The notes beneath the pieces were generated by a model. The model saw only the letters and a program-made list of their open reading frames with translations, had not been told where the DNA came from and did no database searches. A program made the position numbers and the translations under genes. From Gongronella butleri (lineage: Eukaryota > Mucoromycota > Mucoromycetes > Mucorales > Cunninghamellaceae), in the NCBI GenBank assembly GCA_025201375.1, contig JAIWZP010000019.1:186001-250000 (forward strand): a stretch of DNA of 64,000 nucleotides, given 5' to 3'. This document shows, one piece after another, positions 1 through 11,649 of the stretch. The stretch's first letter is position 1. The number at the start of each line of letters is the position of its first letter.

Positions 1-1547
1 GCCATGCAACACGCGACGATTCGCAAAGAGAACTAGTTTTTTTAAAAAAGAAGGAGCGAATCAGGGTTGCCCGTCCGAGCGCACAATGACGTGAGACGAA
101 GATGAAAACCATGAGGAATTTAAAAAAAAAAAAAAAAAGAGGGGCGGGGAGGACAGGCTAATTTTATCCTTTGTTTTTTTTTTTACGCTTACCAAGTTGA
201 CCGGGCTGCAATGTGATCTGATAGCGTAACGAGGGATCCTCAATGACCTGGGCAAGGCGCTGGAAGGCCTTGTAAAAGCGCTTCATGTCGGTGGGGGACA
301 AATGATCCATGGGACCTTGGAATTGCGGCGCATAATTGACGTGCATTCCCCAGGTGGATGCCGCCGCCTCGCCCTCGTCGGTCACAATGGTCGGGCGCCG
401 GTAGTACATGTGGTGGCCATTGTTGATATAGTGGAAAGTGACGGGTGTATCGACCAACACGGCATAATCCTCGGGAAACTCCCTTTTCAGCTGCTCAACA
501 GCACGGAATGAGTCAACAAAGATGCTTGATCCACCCTTTACACTGTTCTTCATGCTGTGAAGCAATTGCACGCCAGGCGGGCAATCCAGGTACCTATTAA
601 AAAAAAAACGGGAAAAAAGGAAAAAAAGACAAAATCCAAAAAAAAAAAAACGCGAAAAAAATTGCGCGTCAATTTGGGTTTGCTCAATGGGCAATTCACG
701 AGCCAACTTGCATGAGGTCCATGTGGTAGCCGAGGTACAGGCTTGTATAGGCGATGTTGACTGATTTTGCCACGTTCTTGACATCAAAGTCTCTGCCGTA
801 GAATGTTTCCTGGACAGGACCAATTCGTTCTGCGACACGCGTGACGCTTTCATCATGCACGGGGACGCCTTCCAGGAACACGAGGCCGTCGCTGTAGAGC
901 TGCTGCACCACTTTATGTAAGCCCTTGTCGGTAGTCATGTAATCGTCGTAATGGACCCAATTGAGCTTGTATTCATCCTTTGCCCACGTGCGCGCACTCA
1001 AGTCCTCGAAGCGGAACGCGCGACTGGCGTCGGACGACGCGTACCGGCGCAAATAAGGAAGTGGATAGCGGCTGAGGTGATTTGCATCGCCTTTTCCATG
1101 TTGCAGCGGCCTGTCCCATTCAATGACCAGGGAATCGTGCTCAAGACGCACAGAGCGTGGCTGGATGTCTAATGGCACGTCGGCACACGAGTGCAGCTTC
1201 TGTCGGCTGTCTGGATGCACGCACACGGGACACGGGCAATTGTCCCGCAGCCAAACATGGCTGTACGCACTTTGACCCTGTGCAATTCCTTCATTTGCAG
1301 CCGCAGATGGATCCCAGTCCACATACACGCATTCGGAATCAAAGCTCGTCGTCCGGATAGCTGCTGGCGTGCTTTGACGTGCCAATTCGGCCGACTGCTG
1401 GCGAATTTCGCGGGTTTGAGAGAATTGGCGCTGCGCAACCGCCGTGCTCATACATAAACGCGACGACAGCGTGCCAGACGGCATCAAAGAGCGTGTCACC
1501 ATAGAACGGCGCACCGTCGCGGCTACGGCAAGGCGAAGAAAGGTCAT
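1..1547 (-). CDS. gamma-butyrobetaine / trimethyllysine dioxygenase-family protein (3' end cut by window edge)
   Basis: Fe(II)/2-oxoglutarate dioxygenase of the carnitine-synthesis family (BBOX1/TMLHE type), which hydroxylates gamma-butyrobetaine or trimethyllysine. Exons on the minus strand: 1547-700, 593-193 and 32 to beyond position 1; the frame is continuous across both introns. The first part has the Cys-rich N-terminal module (WLRDNCPCPVCVHPDSR) that binds zinc in this family. The middle carries the HMDLM iron-binding His/Asp, and the short third exon reads NRRVLHG, the distal iron-binding His motif. An Arg-rich, acid-poor leader starting MTFLRLAVAATVRR suggests mitochondrial import. 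I chose the ATG at 1547 because the upstream in-frame sequence is A/T-run UTR. The donor at 700 adds four residues (QVGS) after HMDLM compared with the usual family alignment, so that junction is the least certain. BBOX and TMLH cannot be separated from this part. Confidence 0.85.
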
Positions 1548-1599
1548 GGCGTTGGCAAAAAAAATAAAAAATAAAAAAAACAAGTAAAAAAGAGACAAA

Positions 1600-2060
1600 A
1601 CGAGGTCAATGGACGTCGGGATCCCTTTCCCCCCCCCCCGCTTTTTTCGGGCGTCCCTTAAATTTTGATCGCTGACAACTGATGATGATTGGTCAGCTTA
1701 ATTTTTGATAGGTTGGTGTTTTGCGTTTTTCATCAGCCCATTTGCTTCTCGTTTTGTTCTCTTTTCACCCCTTTTTTCATCCACACATTAAAGTGTTGAA
1801 TTGGGTTTGGTGTGTTTTTATTTATTCTTATTTGTCAAACAGACGCCAGGTCTTGCTATGGTACAAGCTCATGAAAAATATGGCCAGCATGAGTCAATTT
1901 GGTCATGGGAAATGCCAAAAGAAAAAGAAGAAAAAGAGCGGGGATGGAATGAGGAGTGGCAAGGCCAATGGAAAGGGGAATGGGGTACAATAAAAAAAGG
2001 GAGGAAAAAAAAACGAGGCCCGAGACGCGTGACGCGCTGGAGAAGCGCGTTTATTTCGGC
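1600..2060. other. intergenic spacer
   Basis: No gene recognised. It holds a C run followed by T-rich sequence near 1630 and A-rich sequence near 1910-2010. It separates the 5' end of the dioxygenase gene from the 3' end of the secreted beta-trefoil gene. Confidence 0.6.
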
Positions 2061-2854
2061 TTAGGCCTTGTAAAATGTCCAGTAGAGACTGGGGTCCTTG
2101 GTGCCGGCTTGGCATTTCTTGAGCACGGTGCCTCCACGCGACGATGTGCCGCCGGTGGACGAGCTGGACAGGCACGTGGGGATCATATCGTACAGATGCG
2201 TGTAGGCCATGATCTTGAACGTGTTTTTCTTGCCGTGCACGGGCACAAGCAACCACACCTGCTTGCGCCAGTCAATGGGCGCGTACCGCTTCTCGAGACC
2301 TTGGTCGCCATCGGCTGAAGACATGCTCAGGTCGGCGCGCTCCTGGGAAATTGACGACAAATCGCGCTTTTTGTACTTTAGCTCGCATTGCCACATCACG
2401 GCGGCGTCATCTCTGCCATTGGTCTATGAAAATGAGAAAAAGAAATGAGAAATCGCGTTGATGAGCGTTTCCGGGGCTGCTCCATGGACGAGAAACAGCC
2501 CTTTTTTGATTTTTTTTTTTTTTTTTGCGTGTTTCTTACCCAGCGGGCGGAAATGCACTTTTTGAGGCTGCCGTGGTCGTGGTTGATGCTGTAGAGCTTG
2601 CTCTGGTAGCGCTTGAGCGTCCATTTCGTGACGCTGGAGCGGCTGCGTGCCGTGGGTTCGACGAGCGTGCCGGGAAGGAAGGCGAGGTAGCGCTTTGTCT
2701 TGTAATTGCGAATGTGAAACGTGCTCTGGGGCACGTTCTTGGCCGCGCTCATGACGCGGGCACCGTCTCTTTTGCCGGTTCGGCTGACGCCTTGCGCGTG
2801 CACCAAACACGCCATCAAGACGACAAGCATCGTCATCAAAACAGCTGAACGCAT
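2061..2854 (-). CDS. secreted ricin-B-like (beta-trefoil) domain protein
   Basis: Two exons, 2854-2540 and 2423-2061, joined in phase 0, give 225 residues. The start MRSAVLMTMLVVLMACLVHAQG is a classical cleavable signal peptide, so the product is probably secreted or enters the secretory pathway. The mature part shows spaced W, Q and C positions typical of ricin-type beta-trefoil folds (FHIRNYKTKRYL, KWTLKRY, KKCISARW, VMWQCE, KQVWLLVPV, LYWTFYKA). Such domains usually bind carbohydrate; no ligand can be inferred. The intron starts GTAAGA, has a 15-nt A run on the coding strand and ends CATAG. The fold call is from pattern alone and needs a profile search. No catalytic domain is attached. 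Confidence 0.6.
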
Positions 2855-2859
2855 TGAAA

Positions 2860-5116
2860 GTGAAAGGAAGACGTCAAAAGAGACTGGAAGAGGGGGGAAA
2901 ATGAATGTGAGGGGGAAGGGCGTGAGGCGCTCAAGTGAAAAAAATAAAATAAAAAAGGATGAAAAAGAATGAAAAAGATCAGGGTTGGGAGCGCAAATAA
3001 TGAAGCCAGCCGAGAGGGGATGTAATTTCAAGTCATTTCAAATTTGTGTGACATTGAGGGGCGGGTTTCTATGTAGAATTGTACCTTCTTGGGCAAAATA
3101 AATCAACAAAAAAGCCATCTTTGTCTGGATCCATGCACACTTTCTTTATGATGTCAAGCCTCAATCGCTGTTTTATCTCATCTTGTTTGAGATTCTGTGC
3201 TCAATTGAGTTCATCGCGATGCTTGGCACTGCCACTTCCCCTTCTTGATTTGTTGACAGCTTGATGTGTCCGTGTGCACACATTTTCAAAAAGTAGACAA
3301 CATCCGTTGCCTGGTCTGCATGGAAATGTTTACCCTGCGCGTGCGCGTGCGCATGGCTTTCGGCAGGAAGAGGAGTCACTGGGAAGTAAGCCAGATCACA
3401 TGCAGGGGCCAGCAGCGTGGCTGCTCCATTGGAAGATTTGCCCAGCCATTTGGGTCTTTTTACCGGAATTCCATTGTCGTAACCTCCATTGTTTGATCTC
3501 AGTCGGTGTCACACCGTCGCAAAGCGCCGCAATATATGCTGTGAACCTTGTCTGGATGTTTTTTGACAGCACCATCGAGCAAGTTGACCTTTTTTATTCT
3601 CTTTTTTGCCCATTGCGTGTCGCGTCATTTGCTTTTCTCATCTTTGCACTTTTTTTGCGTGACACGGCCCGTGAGACCAAATGAAAAGCAAGGGATTTTG
3701 GGTCATGGCGCGGTAGGTGTGCAGCCCCACAAAATCACTAGTCCGCTGACACTTGACATTTCAAAAAAAAAAAAAATGGCTAGTCTATGGAAGGCAGAGG
3801 GCACATGAGCCTTTTTTTGTGTTGTTTTTTTTTCGCACCTTTGGAGACGGGTGACGATTGCCAAAGAGCGTGTGTGCAACGTCATGTACAAGAAAGGGAT
3901 AGATCAAGGCCAGGAAAAAAACAGGCTCTGTGCAACATGTCTTTTATTTTGCGCGCGGTTGGCTTTGCCATGTTCATTGTAGCCCATTGCTTGATCACAC
4001 GTCCCTCCCTCATTGGGGACACTGATAAGAGCCACAGGACATCTTTTTTTTCGAGTTTGAGGCCATGGAGGCTCTTGAAACACACAAAGTAGCGCGACTC
4101 CATTTTAAACGCACGTTTTGCGCGCGCAAACGCATTTAATCCACGCGCCAAACCTCTTGCTCGATTTGAAAATGACGTCGGCGCTAAGGGTCATGCTTTG
4201 TTTACACTTTCAATTTGCAAACACTGTCCGTGTACGAAACAAAAAAAAGGGGGGGGAGGGCAGGGAGTGTCCGACCCGAGTCTAACCTGCCTTGGCGTCA
4301 TCTCCACACGGCAAAACACACGCACAACGTAAACACATGCGCCCACACAGATGACATGTCCCTGGCTCGATGAAAAAAAAAATTACCTGCGCGACCTGTC
4401 AAAAACGACTTTTTTGGCTCCCCCAGCCCAGCGATGGCGAAATTTCCCACTGTGTTCCCACCTGATTTCCCCCAAAAGAATGCAACTAACCTTAAAATGT
4501 TACACACCACCAAGGCACCAGAAAGAGAAAATCATGCATTTCCCTTCACCAATTGCCGTTTGCCCATTTGGCCGTCGCAGTCGCGCCAAAAGAGGCAATT
4601 GATCACATCGCCCGGTGTCCCTTTTTTGACTCACACTTCTCACACGCAACAATTGGCCGCCATGTCCCACGCCCTTCATACCAAAAAGTCCCAATGGGTC
4701 GCCATTGAAGCAAGAATGGGGGAATCTTCGATCTAGTTTATACGTACACGAACGAACGGGGGGATAAAATGAAGGGGACTATATGTATAGGGTGGAGGAG
4801 TGCGCGGAGGGAAAACTACAAATACAAAGCAAGCATAGCCAATTGGGAGGAGAAGTGTCAGGTGATAAAAATGGAGAGACACGGCAGAAAAACGAAAAAA
4901 AAATGACAACGGAACAAGACAAGGGGCGGGCAACGGGCGGATATAAACAAGAGAGTGGATAAAAAGAGCGAAAAAAGTGACAAAGATCATGCGAGAGAAA
5001 GCAGGGGGGGCGTAACAAATCATGAAAAATGGGGGCAAACGGGGCTGATGACAGGTTGTGAGGGCTGCGGCTGCCATTTTGCTTGGCAACATGCATTTTT
5101 TTTTTTTTTGGGTCTG
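2860..5116. other. gene-poor A/T-run spacer
   Basis: About 2.2 kb without a convincing gene. The open frames are short, lack recognisable domains and do not join across plausible introns. There are many A and T homopolymers of 8-14 nt and one alternating GCGCGTGCGCGTGCGC stretch near 3340. It lies between the 5' end of the secreted protein gene and the 3' end of the homeobox gene. Confidence 0.55.
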
Positions 5117-6000
5117 TCAACGCGATGACGTGGGCGACCCAAGCAAGACAAGGGTGCGGCCATGCTTGTTTGCTGGCGTTTCATAGGGCAAGATGTCGAG
5201 TTTGCTATGGCGATGGATTTCGTCGTCTTGGTCGAGCATTGGCTGCAGGATGCGACGGCGCGCATTGATGAACCAGTTGCTGATTTGGTTGAGTGTGAGG
5301 CCGGTGCGCTTGGCAAGGAAATCTTTTTCCTCCTCGGTCGGATATGGGTGTTTTTTGTGCTCGGCGAGCCATTCACGCAAAATGGCTGTCACGGCCTTTG
5401 GCAGATTGCCGCGGCGCCGCTTGCTGTTGCCCGTGGCCGTCGTCGTTGTTGTCGTTGTTGCCTTTGCATAGGGGTGCACCGAGCCAGCGGATGATTTGCG
5501 ACGAGATGACGACTCACGACGATGATACGTAGGTATTGGTGGCGGCGAGTGTCGCGGCGACGGCAGGTCGCGCGTCGGAAGAGGCGGTGTCGGCGACGAC
5601 ACGAGCGAGGGCACAGGTGAATGGTGCTCGGCACCATTGGGCATGTCTAATTTTTTTTTAAAAAAAAAAAAAAGGACGAAAAAAATGTGAGAGGGTCGGT
5701 TAGACACATGCCAAAACAATTTACCTCTCGTCCATGTGATGATATCCGACCAGACGCGCCCATTGTTTTCCAACATGCGGTCAATTCGGCGCTTGTGGTC
5801 CTCCAAATAGGGCTCCTTATTGCGAATGTGGACGTGCTCGATGGAATTGTTCTTGATGAACTCGTGATCATGGAACAAAATGACAGGACTGAACACACGC
5901 AACTGCAAGGTGATCGTACATAAAAAGAAGAAAGATGAGCACGAGACCCGCAGAGAAAAACAAAAAAAAACAAAAAAAAAGCGCTTACTTTGCTGTCCAT
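5117..6000 (-). CDS. TALE-class homeodomain transcription factor
   Basis: Three exons, 6000-5989, 5902-5725 and 5646-5117, give 239 residues. The first coding exon is only 12 nt (MDSK). The C-terminal half carries a homeodomain of the three-amino-acid-loop-extension class: a basic entry ([10 protein letters not shown]), the helix-1 and loop segment [18 protein letters not shown], then [14 protein letters not shown] as recognition helix with the invariant WF-N-R. TALE proteins (PBX/MEIS in animals, Cup9/Tos8 in fungi) bind TGACA-type sites as nuclear regulators. The linker before the homeodomain is rich in Ser, Pro and Arg and contains a run of Thr. The N-terminal 60 residues ([23 protein letters not shown]) resemble nothing I can name. 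Both introns carry T-runs before AG. Confidence 0.88.
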
Positions 6001-8855
6001 TGTCGACGATTTTTCGATTGGGTGTGTGAGAGTGTAAGAAGAAAAGAGGAACAATGAAATTGAGGTGTCAAAAATACAAGACAGGTTGTTGTCTAGGTGG
6101 ATAAAAAGGGAGGGGACAAGTGGGGGAAAAGACAGGTATAAAGTGGGCACAATACAAGAGAGAGTCTCTCAAGCTTTTCTTTGTGAAAGAGAGAGAGAAG
6201 AAGAAGAAGAAAGAAAAAAAGGGGGGCTGTCAAAAGAGAAAAAAAAATGTCAATTGGGACAAGAAAAAGAGGAAAGCGAAAGAAAAACGGTAAAAAAGGG
6301 GGAAATGGGAATAAAAGGGCGCTGAGCTCTTTTTATCCCACCAAGCCCGCCTAGCCCGCATTATTTTTTTTTCAATCAAAAAAGAAGGCTGTGGTCCTGA
6401 CCAACGTCAAATAGGTTTTATTTCTGGCTACACATTTAAAAAAGGGGGGAGACGACAAAAGAGCAAAAAAGAAAAAGGGGGGGAGCCAACCCACGTTTCA
6501 TTTATAGGGTGGGTGAAGCTGGAATCATAGAAAAATCAAAAGCCAGTCTGTGAAACGCATGATCCCACTGACAAATGCGTGTCATCTGAACCATGAGATT
6601 CCCCTTTTTTTATGAACGGCTAGATTGATTTTTAAGACCACAAATAAAAGCAGGAAATGTGCACCATGGATTCGTCGATCACCAACATGTAAGAGCTGCA
6701 TTGCCGAGAGTGAAGCAAACAAAAAAAAAGGGGAGAGGTACGTCTTTTTCGTTTTTTTTTATTTTTTTTTATTTTTTCCCTGGACCATGACAGGTGGTCC
6801 GATTGCGCAAGAAACGAGTTTGACAAGCAACGGGGTTCGAAAGTAAAATACGCTTTGACCATCTGATTTGGGAAAAAGGCCAATGACACCGCGCCCTGGA
6901 GCAACACAATGGATTCTCACACTCTTTTTTTCTTGTGTATCATTTTGACTCGGCCCTATCTTGCGCTTCCACCCATTCCTAACCCTCCCCCATCTCTCAC
7001 CTGCCATTCTCTCCCAAAGCCCTGTCGCTCGTTTGACTAGGATCCAAAAGGCATTGAAACAGACTAAATGATGGACATGTGCTCTCTTTTTTTTTTAATT
7101 TGAGCAAGTCATTGGCGCCTCTTTGTCCATGGATCCTCCTCCGGCGAGACATCGCTGGGGATGGGAAAAAAAATAGAATCAGGAACGCAATTGCCCACGT
7201 CAAGGAAAAAAAAAAAGTTGGAGGTAAAACAAGCGTAAAAAAAGAACACTTGCACGAATTTGGCTTTGTGGGCAAGGTCAATGAAGCAAAAATGCGTCGG
7301 CTTGGGACTTTTGTGAGGAAGCGGTGGATGGGGGGTGCAAGGACGCGCGTGTTGGCTGATTACTCCTGTGTAACCCTTGTGTGCGCACACATCGAAGCAA
7401 AAAAAAAAAAAAAAAGAAGTGCAGATCCCCCTCGTCGCCTGTCCCCCTTTTTCCCATCAATGACGCGCGCAAAAGGGTGGTGCCATGGCATGGATGCGCG
7501 CTCATTAGAGTTTCACCCGCGCCGCACAATGAGGGGGGGGAAGGGCTAGGCCGTTTAGCATTGGGTTTTTCTCTTTTTTCATGCCGGTAAAATAGCTGGC
7601 TCGCAAAAAGAACATCTTGACCATGAAGCAAAAAGAAATTTTCTTTATGTTTTTACCATGTTCACTTCCTGTTCACATCACATATATTAAGATGGCCGGG
7701 TTTTGCGCCTCGTCTGTCCCTCTTCTCGTCCAAAAATGCAACTTGTTGCCGAGTTTGGTAATCGACGGCCATTGAATTCCCAAGGTACAAAGGTCCCATT
7801 TGATAACCCGGCCGCGTCTCCCCCCACGTTCCCTTTTTTTCATCGCGCGCGCCGCTGTAACGAGAAAAAGACGCCGATGGGGTCATGTCATGCGCATCTT
7901 ATGAATTGATCCCATCAGGTCTGATAGCAAATGTGTAAAAGACAAGTGTGGGAGTCCAGCACGACGCGTTTGGTCTCCCGTGCCACATTCATTCGATTTT
8001 TTTTTTTTACTCTTACGCCGTGACTTTCCCTTTGCGCCACGCGCATGGCCATTTTTGCTGCATTTTGCTCATTTTGAAGGACACGCTCACCCCTGGCTCC
8101 CTTTTCACCCCCAAGCTCGTCATCATACGATCCTTTTTTATTTTTTTTACGTCTGATCTCGTGAACAGATGTGCCCAAAACAGGCAAATCGTGATGAATA
8201 AAAGAGGTGTTGCTGGTCTTTTTGGTTTGAACATGACACGCACAATGAAAAAAGGACATGGCGGTTTCCCCTCTCTGTTGGCTGTCGACCTGTTGTCGTC
8301 GGTGGTCCTTATTTTTTTTTCCCGCGCACCATGCTAGCTTTTTTTTTCTTTTTGCCGCATGCACGTGTCTGTTCTTGGGAAGAAAACAAAGACGCGCGCA
8401 CTGCAAACGTCGGCTCTGCCCAATGACATGCGTTTAAGAAGACTAGGATGCATGACAGAGCCAGAGCAACAAAAAGAAAAACGCCCACCCGGTTGCCCAT
8501 CCTGCACCCCTTGCGAAGTTGTTGTTGCCATTCAGGGGGTTCTTGCATGTGCACTCGCCCGCTTTTTTAGGTCTTTGTCTCACGATTTTGTTGGGTTAAG
8601 CACGGCACGACGCAAGCCAAAAGCAAAATAAACATGCTGTGCTTCTGTTTTGCCGCGGCAACGTCGCTTTTTGCTTGCCAATGGGTAGGATAACTTGTTT
8701 GCACACCTTCAAAGGTGGGATGAAACACATAAATAAAGCCTTCAGGGCGAACGTGCTTATAAAGGGACGATACCATCGACAACATTGCCACATCTCCTTG
8801 TCTCTTTTTTTTTTCTCGTTTTCTTTTTTTTTCTATCTAATTTTGCTCTCGCATC
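6001..8855. other. long gene-poor spacer
   Basis: About 2.9 kb without a gene I can support. Purine-rich tracts fill 6180-6320 (GAGAGAGAAGAAGAAGAAG and similar), as expected upstream of the homeobox gene start. The rest has many A/T runs and short, domain-free open frames, including one of 156 codons at 7079-7549 that I do not accept as a gene. I see no tRNA or snRNA. Confidence 0.5.
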
Positions 8856-9961
8856 ATGTCGAAAGAACATACGTGTCAGAAAATCATCAATGTGCTCGTG
8901 TATGCGTTCCTAATCTCCGCGACGGTGGTCTCATTCTCGGGAAATCACAGCATTTCCGAGCTGTTTGACGTGTTTGAAACGTAAGAACTATTAGTCCTTT
9001 TTCCCTTTGGTCATGAACTCTTTGATTGACACTTTCCTTTTGTTTTAGCTACTTTGATCCTGGTAACAAAGAAAAAAGACGCGCGCGTGCTGCTTGACGC
9101 GTCATTTAATCGCGTTTTCTTCATTTTTTCCATTAGCCTCGTGGGTATTCTTTGTGTGGACGGTGATTTACCTACTCCTTGGCGGCTTTGTGATTTACCA
9201 ATGGTTTGACCAAGCACATGAGGCGGCGCTGCATGGTGTTGGCTGGCACTTTGTCTTGTCTGGCATATTGAACACGCTTTGGCTCAGCTTGCTGGTACGT
9301 CATGGGAGTTTTTTTTTAGCACCCTTTCCATTTGCCACGTGCGCGCACGATGTTCATCCACTTTTTTATTTCATGATCTTAGGATGGCGAGCACAAGATC
9401 CTTGCATTCTTGGTGTCAATTTTCCAAGTGTTTTCCGTGTCTTTCATCTTTTGTAAGTTGGGGGGGACGCGGCAATTTTTTTTTTTGTTTCTGGAAGCTG
9501 ACTTGTTTTTTTTTTTTTCTGCAGACAAGTTGGAGGCTGAATACCCCGCGACGAATTGGTGGTCGCGCTTGTTCCTGCACGCCCCATTCTCGCTATGGCA
9601 CGGGTGGTCTGTGTTTATTGCCGTTGTGACGGCGTTTGTGGCGTTCACTCACGTGGCCAAGGATGATGAGGGCACGATCCTTGCTCCTAATGTGTTCCAC
9701 ATCATCTTGTTCTACGTTGCTGCCGGTTTCCTCACGTTCACGGCGATTGGCTATGTCGAATACAAGGGCCACAAGGGCGACATCACGTCCGCGTGGGTGC
9801 TGGCGTTTGGCCTGTGGGCCGTGTGGGATGCCCAACCCTTTGATACCATCCGCTGGGGTGCCTTTGCCGCTGCCATCATCACGACATTGTGGCCCGCCAA
9901 GCCTTATGTTCTCAAGGCCGCCGGCAGATCGTCGGGCGAAAACGCGCCTCTCTTGGGTTAA
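8856..9961 (+). CDS. tryptophan-rich multi-pass membrane protein (TspO-like sensory family)
   Basis: Five exons, 8856-8980, 9049-9062, 9137-9294, 9383-9452 and 9525-9961, give 267 residues with a continuous frame. Exon 2 is a 14-nt microexon. The protein is mostly hydrophobic helices rich in Trp: WVFFVWTVIYLLLGGFVIYQ, LSGILNTLWLSLL, HAPFSLWHGWSVFIAVVTAF, FHIILFYVAAGFLTFTAIGY and SAWVLAFGLWAVWD. The first helix and the (L/A)PFSLW-GW motif are the pattern of proteins annotated as tryptophan-rich sensory or TspO-like. The tail SSGENAPLLG may be a sorting signal. The ligand is unknown. An AATAAA lies 162 nt after the stop. The fold assignment is from motif pattern; gene reality is well supported by five matching splice pairs. 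Confidence 0.75.
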
Positions 9962-10122
9962 AAAGAGTTTCTTGTCGCTTCCCTCCCCCCTTCCTCTCTC
10001 TCATCTCTTACCGTCTCACGGCCCTGTCGTCGTCATTTTCTGTCCCTTGCGCAAAACACATCTGGGCGATTGGAGGGGTGCAAATGAAGCAAAACTCTCG
10101 TTTTTATCGTATCGGCTCTACC

Positions 10123-10128
10123 AATAAA
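10123..10128 (+). terminator. AATAAA poly(A) signal of the tryptophan-rich membrane protein gene
   Basis: Perfect AATAAA in CCAATAAAGTTTC, 162 nt after the stop codon at 9961. Confidence 0.5.
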
Positions 10129-11450
10129 GTTTCTTTTAATGATTATATAAGAACCATAATGGCCCGCTGGATTATGTCCGCGGTAACAACCAGCGAGCGC
10201 CATTGGCGTGTGAAGGGACCAAAGTTACACCACAAAGGCAAAAAAAAATCCCTGTTGTGACCTGTCAAATGGGCTAAACTCAGCTGACCTCAACGCCATT
10301 CCATTACACAAGGCCCAAAACGGGGGGACATGCGGGAAGGGGGAAAAGGAACACGTGTTTCGTAAGCTAAAAAAGATCAGATGTTCATTGCGGTTCCAAG
10401 GCCCCCCAAGTCTGTCAAAATGGGGATGGAAAAAAAACAGCCGCGTGCGCGCGCGCTTGGTTTCCCGAGATGGGGAACAAATTCGACGTTGGCGAATAAT
10501 ATGGGCCACACATGCACGACACAACGAAACGAAACGAAACACCTTTTTTTTTTTTGCATGAATGCAAGGTATCTTCGGGTGCGGCTCATTGCCCCGACTT
10601 TTCATTTTACGGCAAACTTGCCACGCGCGTGCCCTATAATTCTCAACGAATCCTAAGCTGGTCGCCCTATTTCATTCGACACAGCAAAGCACCAAAATTG
10701 CGCGGAAATCAAAGTGTCATTCCGTTCCACATGCCTGATTTTTTACAGTATGGGCCAAAGCTCCTCATGACACACAGGAGTTTCCAACGAGCAATCTGTG
10801 GCACAGGCCAGGAGGTCACAAAACAGCCCAATCACAGTGGAACCAATTTTGACGTTTTGTACATTTTGCATACATTTCGCCCAAAACAACTTTCTCAGAT
10901 GCGGCATACTGTATCATATACAGTATTGGAGAGTGTACGTCATGGATTGCAATATTTCTGCGTACATCGGGGCTACAAAAGTGCAATGGCGCCCTGAAAA
11001 AAAAAAAAGAATGGCATATCATACGCGTAAACAACCAATTTCTGACACCGGGCTTGATGACCTTACAGTAGGTACTGCACATCACAGATTGAGGATGGCT
11101 TGAGGTTCCCCCGTACAGTATGATATTGACAGGGTCAAGTTCACAGCACCAGAATTTTGTACAAAAGCGATCAGTATCCTTCTTTGTACGGTATAAAAAA
11201 CGAATTTCATTAGTTTCGCTTTGACTCTTGAGCTCTTGATCAATTTCATTTGTCAGAAGAGCAACTTCATGCAATTATGTAAGTGTGTTTTGTACCAATG
11301 ACTGTATCATACCGGTACATACAGTATGATACTGTATGCGTTTGAAAATACTGTAAATACAGTAAGCCAGCCAGCACTCGAGATGTCAAGAACATTCGCA
11401 AAAGCTTGGTACTGTAGTATCACATTTTTATGATTTTTGAATTTACAGTA
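10129..11450. other. non-coding stretch with palindromic TACTGTA/TACAGTA cluster
   Basis: The first 600 bp resemble the other spacers. From 10744 to the DIRS insertion point there are at least ten TACAGTA or TACTGTA units, several paired as inverted repeats: ATACTGTAT with ATACAGTAT at 10906-10926, and a perfect pair of 10-bp arms, CATACAGTAT at 11318-11327 and ATACTGTATG at 11329-11338. No gene is supported. A 152-codon minus-strand frame (10816-11274) has no recognisable domain. Confidence 0.6.
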
Positions 11451-11484
11451 CAATCATTTGGATGGAGCTGAGAGAAGAGGCGAT

Positions 11485-11593
11485 GAAGTGGTTAACCCTA
11501 TGGGAGCACGCTTTTATTTTTAGTAATAAGAAAAAAAAAATTCCAAATAAAAAAGTAAATCTATAATGATCACCCCTTTTTTCCCCCATCCCT
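11485..11593. repeat. DIRS left inverted terminal repeat
   Basis: Runs from GAAGTGGTTAACCC to CCCCCATCCCT and is the reverse complement of 15622-15728, differing only in the length of two homopolymers. After a 1-2-nt mismatch both copies continue with GAAAGCACG. Confidence 0.93.
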
Positions 11594-11649
11594 AGAAAGC
11601 ACGGGCAGCAGCAACGGGATGAGGAGGGCGAGAAGTGGAAGGGTGGTGA

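Noticed and set aside
6830..6842. GGGTTCGAAAG, like a tRNA T-loop
   Set aside because: No cloverleaf can be drawn around it.
7079..7549. 156-codon plus-strand frame
   Set aside because: Translates homopolymer-rich sequence into Lys/Phe runs; no domain and no plausible exon partners.
10816..11274. 152-codon minus-strand frame
   Set aside because: No domain, low complexity in places, and it crosses several palindromic units that vary elsewhere; likely chance.
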